64,000 bases of DNA from Spongilla lacustris (taxonomy: Eukaryota; Porifera; Demospongiae; Spongillida; Spongillidae). Below the pieces are notes generated by a model that was not told where the DNA came from, did no database searches, and was given only the letters and a program-made list of their open reading frames with translations. The stretch spans positions 10,007,851-10,071,850 of the forward strand of contig OX442419.1 of assembly GCA_949361645.1 (NCBI GenBank). Direction: 5' to 3'. The translations under genes and the position numbers were made by a program. This document shows, one piece after another, positions 14,340 to 26,300 of this stretch; within the stretch, counting starts at the first letter, position 1, and every line of letters starts with the position of its first letter.

Positions 14340-15069
14340 TCTCTCCATCCTCGTCCAATGTATCTTGAATATCGATCGTCGTATTCGTACAGTTCGAACT
14401 CATCCGCCGACTGTTTCAGTGAAACTCGAGAGCTCGCGTTCACTCGTGTTATACGTCACCATATCGTTTATCTACACCGAAAAACAACCGTAAGTCTATA
14501 CTAACAAGCACTACAATTCAGCCGCCGGTTTGTTTGGTGACCTTATAGGTGTGGTTATCACGCCCTATAAGAATAGTTGAATATTCATGCACTCCGGAGA
14601 ATGGAAACTGTTCCGTGCACATATAAAGGCGCGATTCGAGCGGGAAACGTGTACTTACTTTGCACAGCTGTTTCTCCGTAACGGATGGCATGAAAATTAA
14701 CGAACAGAACAAATCAATAGGTATAGGACCTCCCTACCTACAAACCGAATTTGAAGCGATTTGATTACTCCTACCGAAAGTTATGGTAGGTTTGAACCCG
14801 GTGGGGTCTCGGACGTTGCAATACTGGCACGGAGTAAGTGCAAGACCCCAAATTATATTTTAGCATACAGAAATGGTGTAGTATGAAGTGCTGAAAATAG
14901 GAAGTCAAGAGCTCAAACCGTGTGGAAGATATAGCGCTTTGAATTGGATGTTATATATATAAATTCACAAGCATCAAAATCGCATAGAATGTTCCATATA
15001 TATATGTTACGGCCCGGTTTGAATCCGTGGCCCGATTTAAATCCGGTCAACCCGATTTAAAGCGGGTCG

Positions 15070-16625
15070 CACTGTGCTAAAACTTTGTTATACGATAGCG
15101 TATTCTCTAGCGTATATTTGAATATACACCTTAAATACCGTATACACACCAGCGTATAGAACCATATACGCAGGTGCGTATATTCAAATATAACCGATCA
15201 CGCGACATTTGTGGTTGCTTAGCAAACCGTTGAATTCACTTTGTGGCTACGTTGTCGGTCACCGTATACTAAGTGCTTCATATTCCGTATATTATCCTCC
15301 TACCACTCCCACCCCTCGTTCCCGATCCAGTTTAGTCAATTTAAAATTTTAATCATTTTGCACATGTACAACAAAACAACAAACTAACAGTCCGAGGCGG
15401 CAATCTGCATATATTCGATCCAACGCACCTGTACAGAATACGAACAATAAATTCATATCGTAAAAAAAAATATTTCACTCACCACATATCATATCCTCGT
15501 TCTGTTTATACATGATTCTATATATAAAGCAACAGATACATTATCGGGTAAGTGATATGCTTACCTTTCTTGTCTCCTATCTCCGATGTTTGACTTAAAA
15601 CAATGGAACAGTGCGGGTTAAACACTTACCGTACCGTCCGGTCGGAGTCTGCAAATTAAAAAAAAAAACCTTAGCAAAACACAACAAATTAATAGGCCTA
15701 TACCTTTTTATATCGCGCTCCATTGTGCATGCCTGTTGTTCTATCATTTCGGTTGTTCAACCGAACGGGAACACTTAGGACACTTGCCAACCTAGTGCAA
15801 ATAGAGAAAGGTGAATTCATTCTTTAGCAACTGCAACACATAATACCGGTAACTTGTACAGTAACACTCTGGAAAGACGAACTATTGCCATTTAACGATC
15901 AAAACCCTGATCTCAGCGCGATTCTTACAGTCCTTCTGTCTGTTCATACCAAAAGCAACACGACCATGAAATAGCCCGCCTAAAATCTACAAATCACATG
16001 CACGGTTAGTTAACCACATTTCTAATTGGAGCACTTTTGTATCGTACTACACAAACATTTGTACAGGGGTCCAATAGAGGTCTAATGTGTAGGCATTCTA
16101 CTGCTTCCATTGTAGCATTTACTGGGATCCGATGTGATCATGACCAAACTCGTTAGCACATGCACCATGGGCCCAGCCTACCGCTCACAAAATTTACCGC
16201 CGTATATACGGGTACACCAAGCAGACATACATGTATAAAGCTAACCTTTGATGTCCAGCAGCATTAATAGAAGCAAAGTAGTACTCCTTCCCAGACTTCG
16301 ATGCCTACACACCTTCCCACCTCATGTGGGTCCGGGTACGGGTCTGACCACTCATGAATTAATTCTGTGGTATATTTATGTAAACAGTGGGATTTTAATA
16401 TACGCAGTAGTATAACTCACTACAGTATATTCAAATATACTCTTAAGAATACACTATCGTATATTTTGAAGGTGTGCTTATATAAACGGTGACGTATTTG
16501 ACACTTGCGTATTCTCAAATATACGCGGTCGTACACTTCAAATATACTACACAGGTTATATTTTGCGCATTTCTCAAATATACGCATAAATATACACTAT
16601 CGTATAACAAACTTTTTGCACAGTG
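15070..16625. mobile_element. CACTG-ended (EnSpm/CACTA-type) non-autonomous element
   Basis: The termini are CACTGTGC and GCACAGTG and continue as inverted repeats (AAA-C/G-TTTGTTATACGATAG). The element is flanked by a 3-bp duplication, TCG, at 15067-15069 and 16626-16628. Subterminal regions contain many copies of TCAAATATACGC-like motifs in both orientations, as expected for CACTA elements. No transposase reading frame is seen in its 1556 bp, so it is non-autonomous. It lies within the left subterminal repeats of the Ginger-like element. Confidence 0.8.
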
Positions 16626-16628
16626 TCG

Positions 16629-17219
16629 GGAGTTAAAATCCGGTCGACCGGATTTTCATCATACACATGCATGTATGTGGCTGAGATCGTTGGTGTCAGT
16701 GAATCTGAATTTGACGCAATCCTATCAGAGAAATCCCCTCCTAACGGAAAGAGAGGAACTAGCGGCGTGTACTATTCAGCCTTTGGTGAGAGTGCAGAGG
16801 GCGTCCTCGTTGTTCCCACCAATTAAGGAGCAGGTACTGTATATAGTAGTATCTGACGCGCTGGTGTTAGAATTTATGTGAATTCAGTGATACAAATATG
16901 TTCACTGATAATTCTGTCGTCTGGCCATGGTAAGAATGCATATTACACCAACTAATTCCAGTCCAGTCGAAATAAGCAATCCGAATAATGTGAGCCGTGG
17001 TTCTGCTATCATTTCTGTTTGTTTTTCGCACTGCATGAATTGTGGCTCTCTCAATGTAGATCGTATCAGCATACAAGTCCTCACCATGCAGCACTGATGA
17101 TATCTATGCTTTGTCACATACTTGTGTCAGCTGTTATGTTTAGGCCAGTAAAGGTGACCTCTTGCAGCTTTTTTCCTACTGCATGTGTGGTGCCTCCCAG
17201 GCAAATATAATCAAACAGC
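16629..17219. other. Ginger-like element interior; no gene recognised
   Basis: Short open frames on both strands (16489-16881 plus, 16867-17117 minus) have no recognisable domain and no consistent splice structure. The minus-strand frames may be decayed sequence downstream of the integrase core. Confidence 0.4.
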
Positions 17220-19160
17220 ATTAAAGTAACAAAGAGCTTATACAGGCTATTTTTGGAAGCCATTCACTCCATGGTGGTGTCTTCAGCTTGCTCTTCATTA
17301 TCTCTCCTCCTACAATTTCTTTTGAAGTGTTTGGTGAGCACATTCCACTAACCCCTGGCTCTGTGGATGTCAAGGTCGACCACTCACTAGTTGTATTTGT
17401 ACATTGCCTGTAAACCTTCAATCACATGATTTACAATTTCTCGGCCATTGTCCAAGTGAAGTACAGTGGAAACCATCACACTTGCTCCTATAATTTTTTT
17501 GTACTGTTATTTTGTTCACTTGAATATATTTCAATAACAATGAGATCAAATGAAAATCTGACAAGGCAGGTATAGTGTACAACTATTTTTCAATATATAC
17601 TGAAAGTTAAAAAGCATCACGTGACTATTTACTTTTGTTATTAACACTTGTTGTGACCCCAGTACAAAAAAAATTGTGAGCATAATTCCTTCTCCTGTAG
17701 GCAATAGATCTTGACCATATTCGCAATATATCTAAAGAACAAGCATTAGCAACCTTTGGCCGAGTCGGTTTTTAAGTCCGGTAAATAGTTACGGTATTAT
17801 CGAGCTAGATATGCGTTTTTAGCTCGTAAAAGCTTAGCGATGCTATTTCGTAGTACGCTCTCACTGGACTGCTATATTTCGCTTCCGAGTCGTCACATGT
17901 TAGATCTATCGCGAAATCGTACTTGGGAGGCAATAGACCCTTCTTTGCCGTTAGAAAAGTGCCATCAGAGCTGAGTACCTGAAAACCTCCGCCATATCGC
18001 GATGAATTACATTTGAAACGTCATCATTGCATCATTTTGTATCGTGAATATATTTATAATGTGACGTATCGGCAGAGATAATATAGCATCAAATTGGGCA
18101 GGTTACAAGAAACGTCAAAAAGCAAGAGGCAACTCTAAAGCTGGAAGGGAAGCGTACCCAATTAGCTATTTGGAAGCTGCCATCTAGGATTCGAAGCTTT
18201 GGGTGATAGAACGCTAGCCTTGGCGAATGTCTTGATGGTCCATAAAGCTTCCCAATTTGATGCTACTGATTTACTAAACGTTCGCCGTGAGTGGCTGCAA
18301 GATGCAGCATCGCTAGGTTAAGAACCATTTTCACAATCCCTTGCATCCATTCGTATTATCGTCACATTATAAATATATTCACGATACAAAATGACGAAAT
18401 GATGACGTTTCAAATGTAATTCATCGCGATATGGCGGAGGTTTTCAGGTACTCAGCTCTGATGGCACTTTTTTAACGGCAAAGAAGGGTCTATTGCCTCC
18501 CAAGTACGATTTCGCGATAGATCTAACATGTGACGACTCGGAAGCGAAATATAGCAGTCCAGTGAGAGCGTACTACGAAATAGCATCGCTAAGCTTTTAC
18601 GAGCTAAAAACGCATACCTAGCTCGATAATACCGTAACTATTTACCGGACTTAAAAACCGACTCGGCCAAAGGTTGCTAATGCTTGTTCTTTAGATGCAT
18701 TGCGAATATGGTCAAGATCTATTGCCTACAGGAGGAGGAATTATGTTCACAATTTTTTTTGTACTGGGGTCACAACAAGTGTTAATAACAAAAGTAAATA
18801 GTCACGTGATGCTTTTTAACTTTCAGTATATATTGAAAAATAGTTGTACACTATACCTGCGTTGTCAGATTTCCATTTGATCTCATTGTTATTGAAATAT
18901 ATTCAAGTGAACAAAATAACAGTACAAAAAAATTATAGGAGCAAGTGTGATGGTTTCCACTGTATGCGAGGTATACCAAATTAGGGGAAAAATCTGCATG
19001 TTTAATACATTTGCAACATTTATAGTTTTTTTGCTTTCAATGGCATAGGCAAAATTGAATTTGGACCAATAATGTATACATGTACATTAAATGCACTCAG
19101 TTCATTTCTCCATGTGGCAAGTGCCTCATATCTATGAGATCAACCTGCGTGGGAAATAAA
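17220..19160 (-). pseudogene. Integrase (rve-type) remnant of the Ginger-like element
   Basis: On the minus strand, reading from about 19160 downwards, short blocks match a DDE integrase core in the right order. A VDLIDMRHLP block holds the first catalytic Asp, and a PLKAKK segment follows. After the MITE comes LDNGREIVN with the second Asp, then HPQSQGLVE with the catalytic Glu and an HQTLQKKL tail. In-frame stops and at least one frameshift lie between the blocks. The insertion at 17464-18962 splits the core just before the DNGRE motif; with the TA counted once, the frame continues without a break. The family resembles integrases of Ginger elements and the KRBA2-type proteins derived from them. 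It cannot encode an active protein. Confidence 0.7.
17464..18962. mobile_element. 1.5-kb foldback MITE with TA target duplication
   Basis: Two arms of about 600 bp form an inverted repeat, starting CAGTGGAAACCATCACAC and ending GTGTGATGGTTTCCACTG, flanked by TA at 17462-17463 and 18963-18964. Removing the element and one TA restores the reading frame of the surrounding integrase remnant, which confirms both boundaries. CAGTGGAA-type ends and a TA duplication fit the Tc1/mariner-pogo group (inference). There is no transposase. The right arm has about 100 bp more than the left (18260-18360). Confidence 0.85.
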
Positions 19161-20768
19161 TGTGCACAAGTGACACAATTGCCAATGCAACACAGTGTTT
19201 ATTGAAGCTACGGTACGGCACACCAGGCTTGCAAAATTCTTTATTAGGATCCACTGGTCCCTTTGAAGTGATTGGAGGCAGGAAAGAATTCATCCAAGTG
19301 CTTCACTCCTCTTAGTACAAAGCAGAAGATATGTTCGATTCTTATGTCAACCGAACGTCTTATCAACACTGAAGGTACATCCATACGGGACCATTAACAA
19401 CTGTTACAGAGAATGGATAACTGTAGCATAACGTGGCTGTGCGACTCATGCAGCTATTAGCCTGTTACGCATTTGACTGTAAATGCTGTAAGCAGTGTTG
19501 TCGCGATTTGATATGATGAATTTTCACTTTCATTACAAAACAAACACCAAGTGTGTACTAACGCAATGATGTTAATTTTTATTATCAAAACGGTCAGACT
19601 GTGCACTATCCTCGAAAACTACATAGCGGGTCAAAAAAATACCGACCCAATTCAAATCCGGTCACGATAAGTGTAATGACAGAAACCGGGTCAACCGGCT
19701 TTAAATCCGGTCAACCGGTTTTGAATCAGGTCAACCCGCTATAAATCGGGTCAACCCGATTTAAATCGGGTCACGGATTCAAATCGGGCCGTAACATATA
19801 TACCGGGTGTCCACGAAAGAACGCAATGCTTTTGAACGGGAATAACTTTTGATAGGAGTATGAAAAAAATCTAATATTTAGAAACTAACAACTTGAGGTT
19901 AGGCAAATGTGTTTACATCATTTTATTTACAAGTTATTAACGATGCTTAATTAACTTTAGTGACAAACAGGCATCTAAGCAGATTGCTTTCATTGCATGA
20001 GAATAATACTTTGGAAACACGCAAATGAATTGTATTAAAATAGTAAGCTCTAACAGGAAGCATGTGAATGTTTATCAAAGCTACTCAACAGTACACCCAC
20101 CTACAACACCAAATATTTTTTTACAAACAATATAAATTTGCATGAAATAACCAAGTCAGAATTCACTGACACTTGAAGATCATCTCAACATTACATTTAG
20201 ATCTGAGAATTAGGTGGTATTATTTTACAAGTCATGCCCAGTTGTAAGCGCTAAAGAGTAATCCTGATGTCGGGGAAACTGCTCACTCTCATTCTTAATG
20301 AACAACGTTGGTTTTAAAACTGATTAGACTTGGTCTTAGCACACATAACAGATTTGAACAGAAGTCACCATGACTCACAAATACACATACACACCAGTTG
20401 AGAGCCATATCTACAGTTCCTATGACATTGAATACTGTTGAAAAGAATGCTCAAACAGTTCGGCACTTTTTTTCACACACACACACATCGGTAACTACCC
20501 TAAGAAAAAAATTCTCCAAGTCTTGCCAAGACTTACCATGACTTCTTGACAAGACTTGACTGGGATCTATGTCAAGTCTTGGCATGAAAATGGAACAGAT
20601 CTTACAAGTCCTTTCATGGCCATGTAAGATGCCCCATGTAAATTACACCCATGCAATGCCACACAGTGTATGAAAGATTAATAGTGGTAAACAGCACAAT
20701 ACATGAAAAATAACTAGGGGAAAAACAGTAAGTCATTTTAGAGTTGATTGACGTCATTTTGTTCAAGC

Positions 20769-23303
20769 TCAACTATCTCGGCACTTCTGGTTCGCCTTCG
20801 TTGTGAAAACTGCAAGATCAAAGGGTTCTGTTGGGAACTGCCTCTTGATTGTTGCTACAACCATGAACAACAAGTCAGTAAGAAGAATCTTGTGTATGTT
20901 TGTTTACCAATTATCCGCTGAACCTTTTCCGGACACAGTGAAGGCTTTGGGCTTTTCATAGAAGGAAAAAGCAGGGATTCCCGAAGTTCTTTCTTTGAAA
21001 AGAAGATGTCAAGCAGCGACAAGCCATAGGTGTAAATGTTTCTCTTTGGAATTAGTGTTAAATTAACACCATTGAACTGGATGTAAATACAAGGTATTAG
21101 CAAATAAAAATTGCTATTCTAAAACTAACCCAATCCTCTTCATTACGTGACTCCTGGGCAAACTCCACTGCTGAGCTTTCCTTCTTAGAACTACATGTAT
21201 ATCATTTTATAATACATGTATATATAATACACTATTCGTAGCTGGGCTTACACTGATTTGGCTTGTTCAGAGATATGGTCAAGTATGTGACTGAGCTTGC
21301 CATTTATGCTCATTAACAGTGTAATCTGTAACAGAAAAGAAGTCATTTATATTGAATAACATAGTAATCACGTACCATTTCTTGATTCTTCCACATGAAA
21401 AAGTAAAAGTATACATGTACATGTACATAGTTATTTCTTTTTACATTCATTCAGTGCCATATATATGCTTTTACCTGTGATTGTTCAGACTCTGAACTGC
21501 TAAACTGCTGGCATGTATGGCAAAATGTGACAGTATTATCTACAAATGTACGTTATAGCTTACACTCTTCAATGAAGGAGACTGCTCATGACCAGAAAAC
21601 TGCAGAATTAAAATAAATGCATGTTGCACAGCACATTCCATGCATGCGTGCTCACGAACCCTGGCCCAGTCACTAGAAACATGTGAACTGGTAGCTCCCT
21701 GTATTGCATCCAATAGAATGGCTCGTTTATGCTGCTCTACACTCTTCAGGGGCTTGGATTATGACATCATAGACACAGTTCAAACTTTAGATCCCCATCC
21801 TGCATGCACGCTGCTTACGTCTTGTCTTCGCCTGGTGCTATCACTTGAAGCAGCATCGTCACCACCTGTACTGCGCCACATATCAGCTTGCTTCCACTGA
21901 GGCTACATGATATAGACACAGTTCAAACTTTAGATTCCCATCCTGCATGCATGCACGCTGCTTACTTCTTGTCTTTGCCTGGTGCTATCACTTGAAGCAG
22001 CATCGCCACCACCTGTACTGTGCCGCATATCAGCTTGCTTCCACTGAGGCTACATGATATAGACACAGTTCAAACTTTAGATTCCCATCCTGCATGCACG
22101 CTGCTTACTTCTTGTCTTTGCCTATCACTAGAAGCAGCGTCACCATCATCAGAACTGTGCCATATATCAGCTTGCTTCCACTGAGGCTACATGATATACA
22201 CACGGTTCAAACTTTAGATTCCCATCCTGCATGCGCGCTGCTTACTTCTTGTCTTTGCCTGGTGCTATCACTTGAAGCAGCATCACCACCATCAGAATTG
22301 CGCCGCATATCACCTTGCTTCCACTGAGGCTACATGGTATAGACACAGTTTAGACGTTAGATTCCCATCCTGCATGCGCGCTGCTTACTTCTTGTCTTCG
22401 CCTGCATGGTGCTATCACTTGAAGCAGCATCGCCACCATCAGAATTGCGCCGCATATCACCTTGCTTCCACTGAGGCTACATGATATAGACACAGTTTAG
22501 ACTTTAGATTCCCATCCTGCATGCGCGCTGCTTACTAATACTTCTTGTCTTCGCCTGGTGCTATCACTTGAAGCAGCATCGCCACCATCTATTTCTGAAT
22601 CGCGCCCCGTATCGGCTCGCTTGCACTGTTCTGACAGAGGCTACATGCATTATATAAACACAATTTAGACTTAGCCAGATTCCCATCCTGCACGCATGCA
22701 TGCTGCTTACTTCTTGTTCCGAAGAATCACCACCATCTTATATAAGCGCGGCCCAGATATAAGTACAACGCATGCGCATGCTTGTACGGCTTACCTTGAA
22801 AAGCGACAACCTCTATAGGGTACGTTTTCCCCTTAACATCACACAATAGCCCAACTCCTGGCCTTAGGTCCTCGGCAGTTATGCACTCCGATTCATCCTC
22901 TTTACTGAGGTTGCACACTTTTGTCAGGAACACTTTCCCGGTCTGTGCACACTTCACCTTAATTGGCCCTACAAACGATTGCGATTGAGTAGATCATGCA
23001 GTTAGAAAACAGTACAAACACACATACCTGGCATGGGAAATATAATAATTACCAGAAATGCATTAAAACTATTGCGGTAGTGATCTGCACATATACGGCC
23101 TATCGTCGCACGCTAGTTCTGTACTATTTTAATACACATGCAGGTATATATACATGCATACATTTACACCATGCATATACAGACATTATTAACATATACT
23201 TACGAGTTTGCATCTCTTCACATCCTCCTTCTTGTTCAAGGGCCTTTTGCGTTCTTTTTCCAGTTCTTTTAGGCCTACGTGTGCTTTGCTCAGAATCCGC
23301 CAT
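20769..23303 (-). CDS. BEN-domain protein with cassette-exon array (spliced)
   Basis: Hand model on the minus strand. Exon 1 is 23204-23303 (ATG at 23303), exon 2 22795-22968 and exon 3 22711-22736. The cassette exons at 21819-22625 follow, then 21475-21539, 21252-21325, 21130-21190, 20908-21076 and the last exon 20769-20854 ending in TGA. Intron phases agree from exon 1 to the first cassette exon and again from 21539 to the stop; the join between the array and 21539 is unresolved. The first ~35 residues are basic. Exon 2 reads like a small chromo/Tudor-like fold (..GVGLLCDVKGKTYPIEVV..). The exon at 21252-21325 could form a short helix. The last two exons give a BEN domain ending in IKRQFP...ANQKCRD. 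BEN domains bind DNA or chromatin proteins, so a role in regulating the element or its target is plausible but unproven. A possible 36-nt exon at 21564-21599 is left out because it would leave a 24-nt intron. Confidence 0.75.
21819..22625 (-). repeat. Tandemly duplicated cassette exons (six copies plus a stub)
   Basis: A unit of about 145 bp is repeated six times, and each copy carries its own AG acceptor, a short open exon and a GTAAGC-type donor. The exons are 22542-22625 (84 nt), 22389-22470 (82), 22246-22323 (78), 22109-22180 (72), 21966-22043 (78) and 21819-21896 (78). All but the 82-nt copy are multiples of three and start in phase 0, so any number can be included or skipped without a frameshift. 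Encoded peptides follow WKQADMRHS..GGGDAASSD..RQRQE, acidic/serine-rich with a basic end. The preceding 26-nt exon (22711-22736) encodes a shortened version (DGGDSSEQE). The 82-nt copy has a 4-base insertion (GCAT on the plus strand) that breaks the phase. Confidence 0.75.
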
Positions 23304-23374
23304 TGTCCTTGAAATGCTGAACACGTGAATCAAAATGCGCATGCGTTATTAGATTATGTTCTGTTTTTTTCAGA
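23304..23374. promoter_or_regulatory. 71-bp divergent promoter between BEN gene and transposase
   Basis: Only 71 bp separate the two start codons, so the genes must share a bidirectional promoter or have overlapping 5' ends. The interval contains an E-box CACGTG (23322-23327) and TGCGCATGCGT (23336-23346), which matches the palindromic NRF1 consensus, a common site in CpG-type bidirectional promoters. On the minus strand the BEN start lies in AATGGCGG, resembling a YY1 site. No TATA box is evident. Confidence 0.6.
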
Positions 23375-26300
23375 ATGGAGCGGAGACAATGTATCACCTA
23401 TCGCAGATATCTAACCGAAAGTGAAAAAGCAATTCCCCGTACTACAGCTTGGCGTCATTTCAAGCATCGTCTATACAGGTTAGAGTCTTTAAGCCATTAA
23501 TTTCCCCCCTCCTCCCCTCGTTGAAAAGGAGGATGTACGCATGTAGTTGGGCGTCGCCCGACCTTCGCGTATTGTATCAGATGGGTACAAATCCAGGTAT
23601 ATGCTTGATACACGACCTTACGCCAATACGTGAAGGTCGGGCTACGCCCAACTAGTATACGCATGCATGTACATACATGTAAGTACATACATGATGTACA
23701 TATACATGTAAGTACATGCATGTATATGTATGGCATGCTTGTGATTTATTTATCTGTTTAGATTGGCAGCAAAGAATTCCACTACTAATGGAATCATTGG
23801 TAAATGCATTGAATGCATGTAACAGCAATAATCATATGCCATGAAATGTATAATTGGACAGGTGTATCACAAACAGCAAACATTACTGAATCTGACAATG
23901 AAGTTACTACTGGTGATGAAAACTCAGGTCTTAGTACAAACACAGAGGAAGTTGAGAGCATGCAAGATCGGTCTGACACAGAAGAGGCTGAAGTAGATCA
24001 AATCGAAGAAGTGGAAGTTGTTCCTGAAATAGAACAGGAAATGGAAGATATTTCTGACACAGATAAATCTGCAATAGGTGACACTGAATCTGAATCAGAA
24101 AATGATGTATTTCAAGGTAGAGTGTTTGATGGATGTCAACTAGATCCAAATTTTTTACAACCTCTTTATTCGGGAGCAAGCATCAATATTTGCATGACAT
24201 ATTGCATTATAATGCAATATGCTTATAAATACAAACTTTCATACAAAGCTATGGAGGGCCTTATACATCTACTTCACTTGATATGTCCTGTACCAAATGC
24301 ACTTCCAAAAAGCCTGCACAAACTTAAACAGTTTTTTAAGCAATTCTCTGCAGGTTTTAAAGATCAGAAGATTTGTTCTACATGTTCTATTCCTTTTGAA
24401 GACAAATGTACCTGTACTCTACAGTCTGAAAACCCTGGACATTTGATCCATATGTCAATAATGAAATCTTTACAGTCAGTTGTATCACGTGAGTGACAAT
24501 TTACTATTTACAGTTAGTACTGTGTATGATAACAAGTATGGTCAACTTATAAGTAATAGTGGTGTGCATGCATATGATAGCATAAGCTTATACTAATGTA
24601 CATGTACTTTTCTGTGTTATTTTAATTTATTTAGGCAATCATCAAGAGCTACAACTTAGTTATAATAACAGAGAATTCAGTGTTGGAAAACTAACAGATG
24701 TTTGGTCTGGATCTGTTTTACAATCATCCCTTTCTCAAGACAGTTTTTTTAATGAGTCACCACTTAATCTAGCTGTCACCCTTTGCACTGATGGAATACC
24801 AATCTACAAATCCAGTGCAGTCAGTATTTGGCCTGTTCTTTTAATGGTACTGAATCTTCCTCCAATACTACGTCAGAAAGCTGAAAACATAATTTTGTGT
24901 GGACTATGGTATGGACCGAACAAGCCGAATGCAAGGCTTTTGCTGGACCCTGTGTTAAAAAATCTGAATAATCTTTATGAAACTGGTTTTATGATGCACA
25001 GTTCTAATGGTCAGACACAGTTATGTAAAGTTAAACTAGTTTCTGCTGTCTTTGATCTAATAGCAAGGGCTTTAGTCCTTACAATGAAACAATTCAATGG
25101 TGAATATGGTTGCAATGTATGCCTCCACCCTGGTAAACGCCTTGGCAATGGATCCCGTGTATTCCTACCAGGAATTGACTACCCAATGCGAACACATGCT
25201 AATATTCTACATGATGCACAATCAGCTGAAATCAGTAAACAATCAGTGAATGGCGTCAAAGGTGTTTCTCCTTTGTCATCATTATTAGATTTAGTTCATG
25301 GCATTCCTCTTGACTATATGCATTGTGTACTAGAGGGAGTAGTAAAGAGATTGATGCATTTATGGTTCGATTCCTCTAACCATACTGAACCATTCTACTT
25401 GGGTAAATATTTGTCTACGATTGACAAAATTCTGGCAAATCAACGCCCTCCGCATGAGTTCAGTAGGCGACCTCGGTCAATTTCTAAGCATTTACATTAC
25501 TGGAAGGCATCTGAATTTAAGAACTGGTTACTTTTTTATTCAGTCCCTATCCTTAAAGGTTACTTACCATCACTTTACTATCACCACTATGTCCTACTAG
25601 TGACTGCTCTTCATATATTGCTTCAAGAATCTATTTCCATTCAGCAAGTTGAGGCAGCTGAAATGATGCTGAAAGATTTTGTTTCTTTATTACCTGAGCT
25701 CTATGGTGAAAAAAATTGCACAGCTAATGCTCACATGCTTTTGCATTTACCCATGTATGTTAGACTGTGGGGACCACTATGGACACACTCAACATTTGCT
25801 TTTGAAAGTAAAAATGGTCACTTGAAGAAATTGTCACATGGAAAAAGTTCTTTTTATCAGCAAATGTTTTTTAATATTGATGTTAGTCAAACACTTCAGT
25901 TAATCCAACCCATAATTGATGATACAGATTCACCAATGCAAACCATACTGAGAAGTAATCTAGATATAGGTGCACTGCAGGATAAGGTATGTATTGGACA
26001 ACACACCTATTTCTTAAATGGCCCATCAATTGAAGAACCAAATGCTGATGAGAAAAATGCACTTGATTGCACTGGACGAATAGTTAAGTACAAAAAGTTA
26101 TTGAAACATGGTGTGCTATACTGTGCATCCACAAAGAAGACTACAAAACGAGACAGCAGTGTTTGTGCCTTCAGAGATCCATCATCCAATACTGTGAAGT
26201 TTGGAAAAATACTATCATTTGTGTACACCTCACAACCAATGGTGTTACTAAGTCCCTATCAAGTTACATCTATTTTGAAGGACGCTGGTCCAACGTGCAG

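Larger units (their letters stand above)
4284..15004. mobile_element. 10.7-kb palindromic foldback-like element
   Basis: The left half (4284-9190) and right half (about 9700-15004) are long inverted repeats of each other around a spacer of about 0.5 kb. The outer 650-750 bp of each arm is ordinary-looking sequence containing ATTTTCATGCCATCCGTTAC and its reverse complement. Inside lie arrays of short repeats of the type CCAGTGGAGCCACCAGCCCTCACACTGCAAGTGG with C or G runs. Foldback/Galileo-type elements of other animals have the same plan of long TIRs carrying internal tandem repeats; assignment to that group is inference. No transposase is visible, so this copy is non-autonomous. A short open frame at 4885-5070 starts in the conserved outer segment and is mirrored in the right arm near 14400, but it runs into repeats and stops. 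Confidence 0.75.
15005..19796. mobile_element. Ginger-like DNA transposon, inactive
   Basis: The ends are inverted repeats starting TGTTACGGCCCG and ending CGGGCCGTAACA, flanked on both sides by TATA (15001-15004 and 19797-19800), a likely 4-bp target duplication. Subterminal repeats such as GGGTTGACCCGATTTAA are dense near both ends. On the minus strand it carries the remnant of a retroviral-type integrase core. TGT-starting termini plus such an integrase point to the Ginger group of cut-and-paste transposons (inference from family knowledge). The element holds two later insertions, a CACTG-ended element (15070-16625) and a TA-flanked foldback MITE (17464-18962), so its own sequence is only about 1.7 kb. 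Confidence 0.7.

Noticed and set aside
16489..16881. 130-codon plus-strand frame in the Ginger-like element
   Set aside because: It begins inside the CACTG element and crosses its boundary into older sequence, so it cannot be an ancestral gene; no domain.
21564..21599. 36-nt exon in the BEN gene between the cassette array and the exon at 21475-21539
   Set aside because: It is open and has plausible splice sites, but the intron to the next exon would be only 24 nt, too short to splice, and the phase would not fit.
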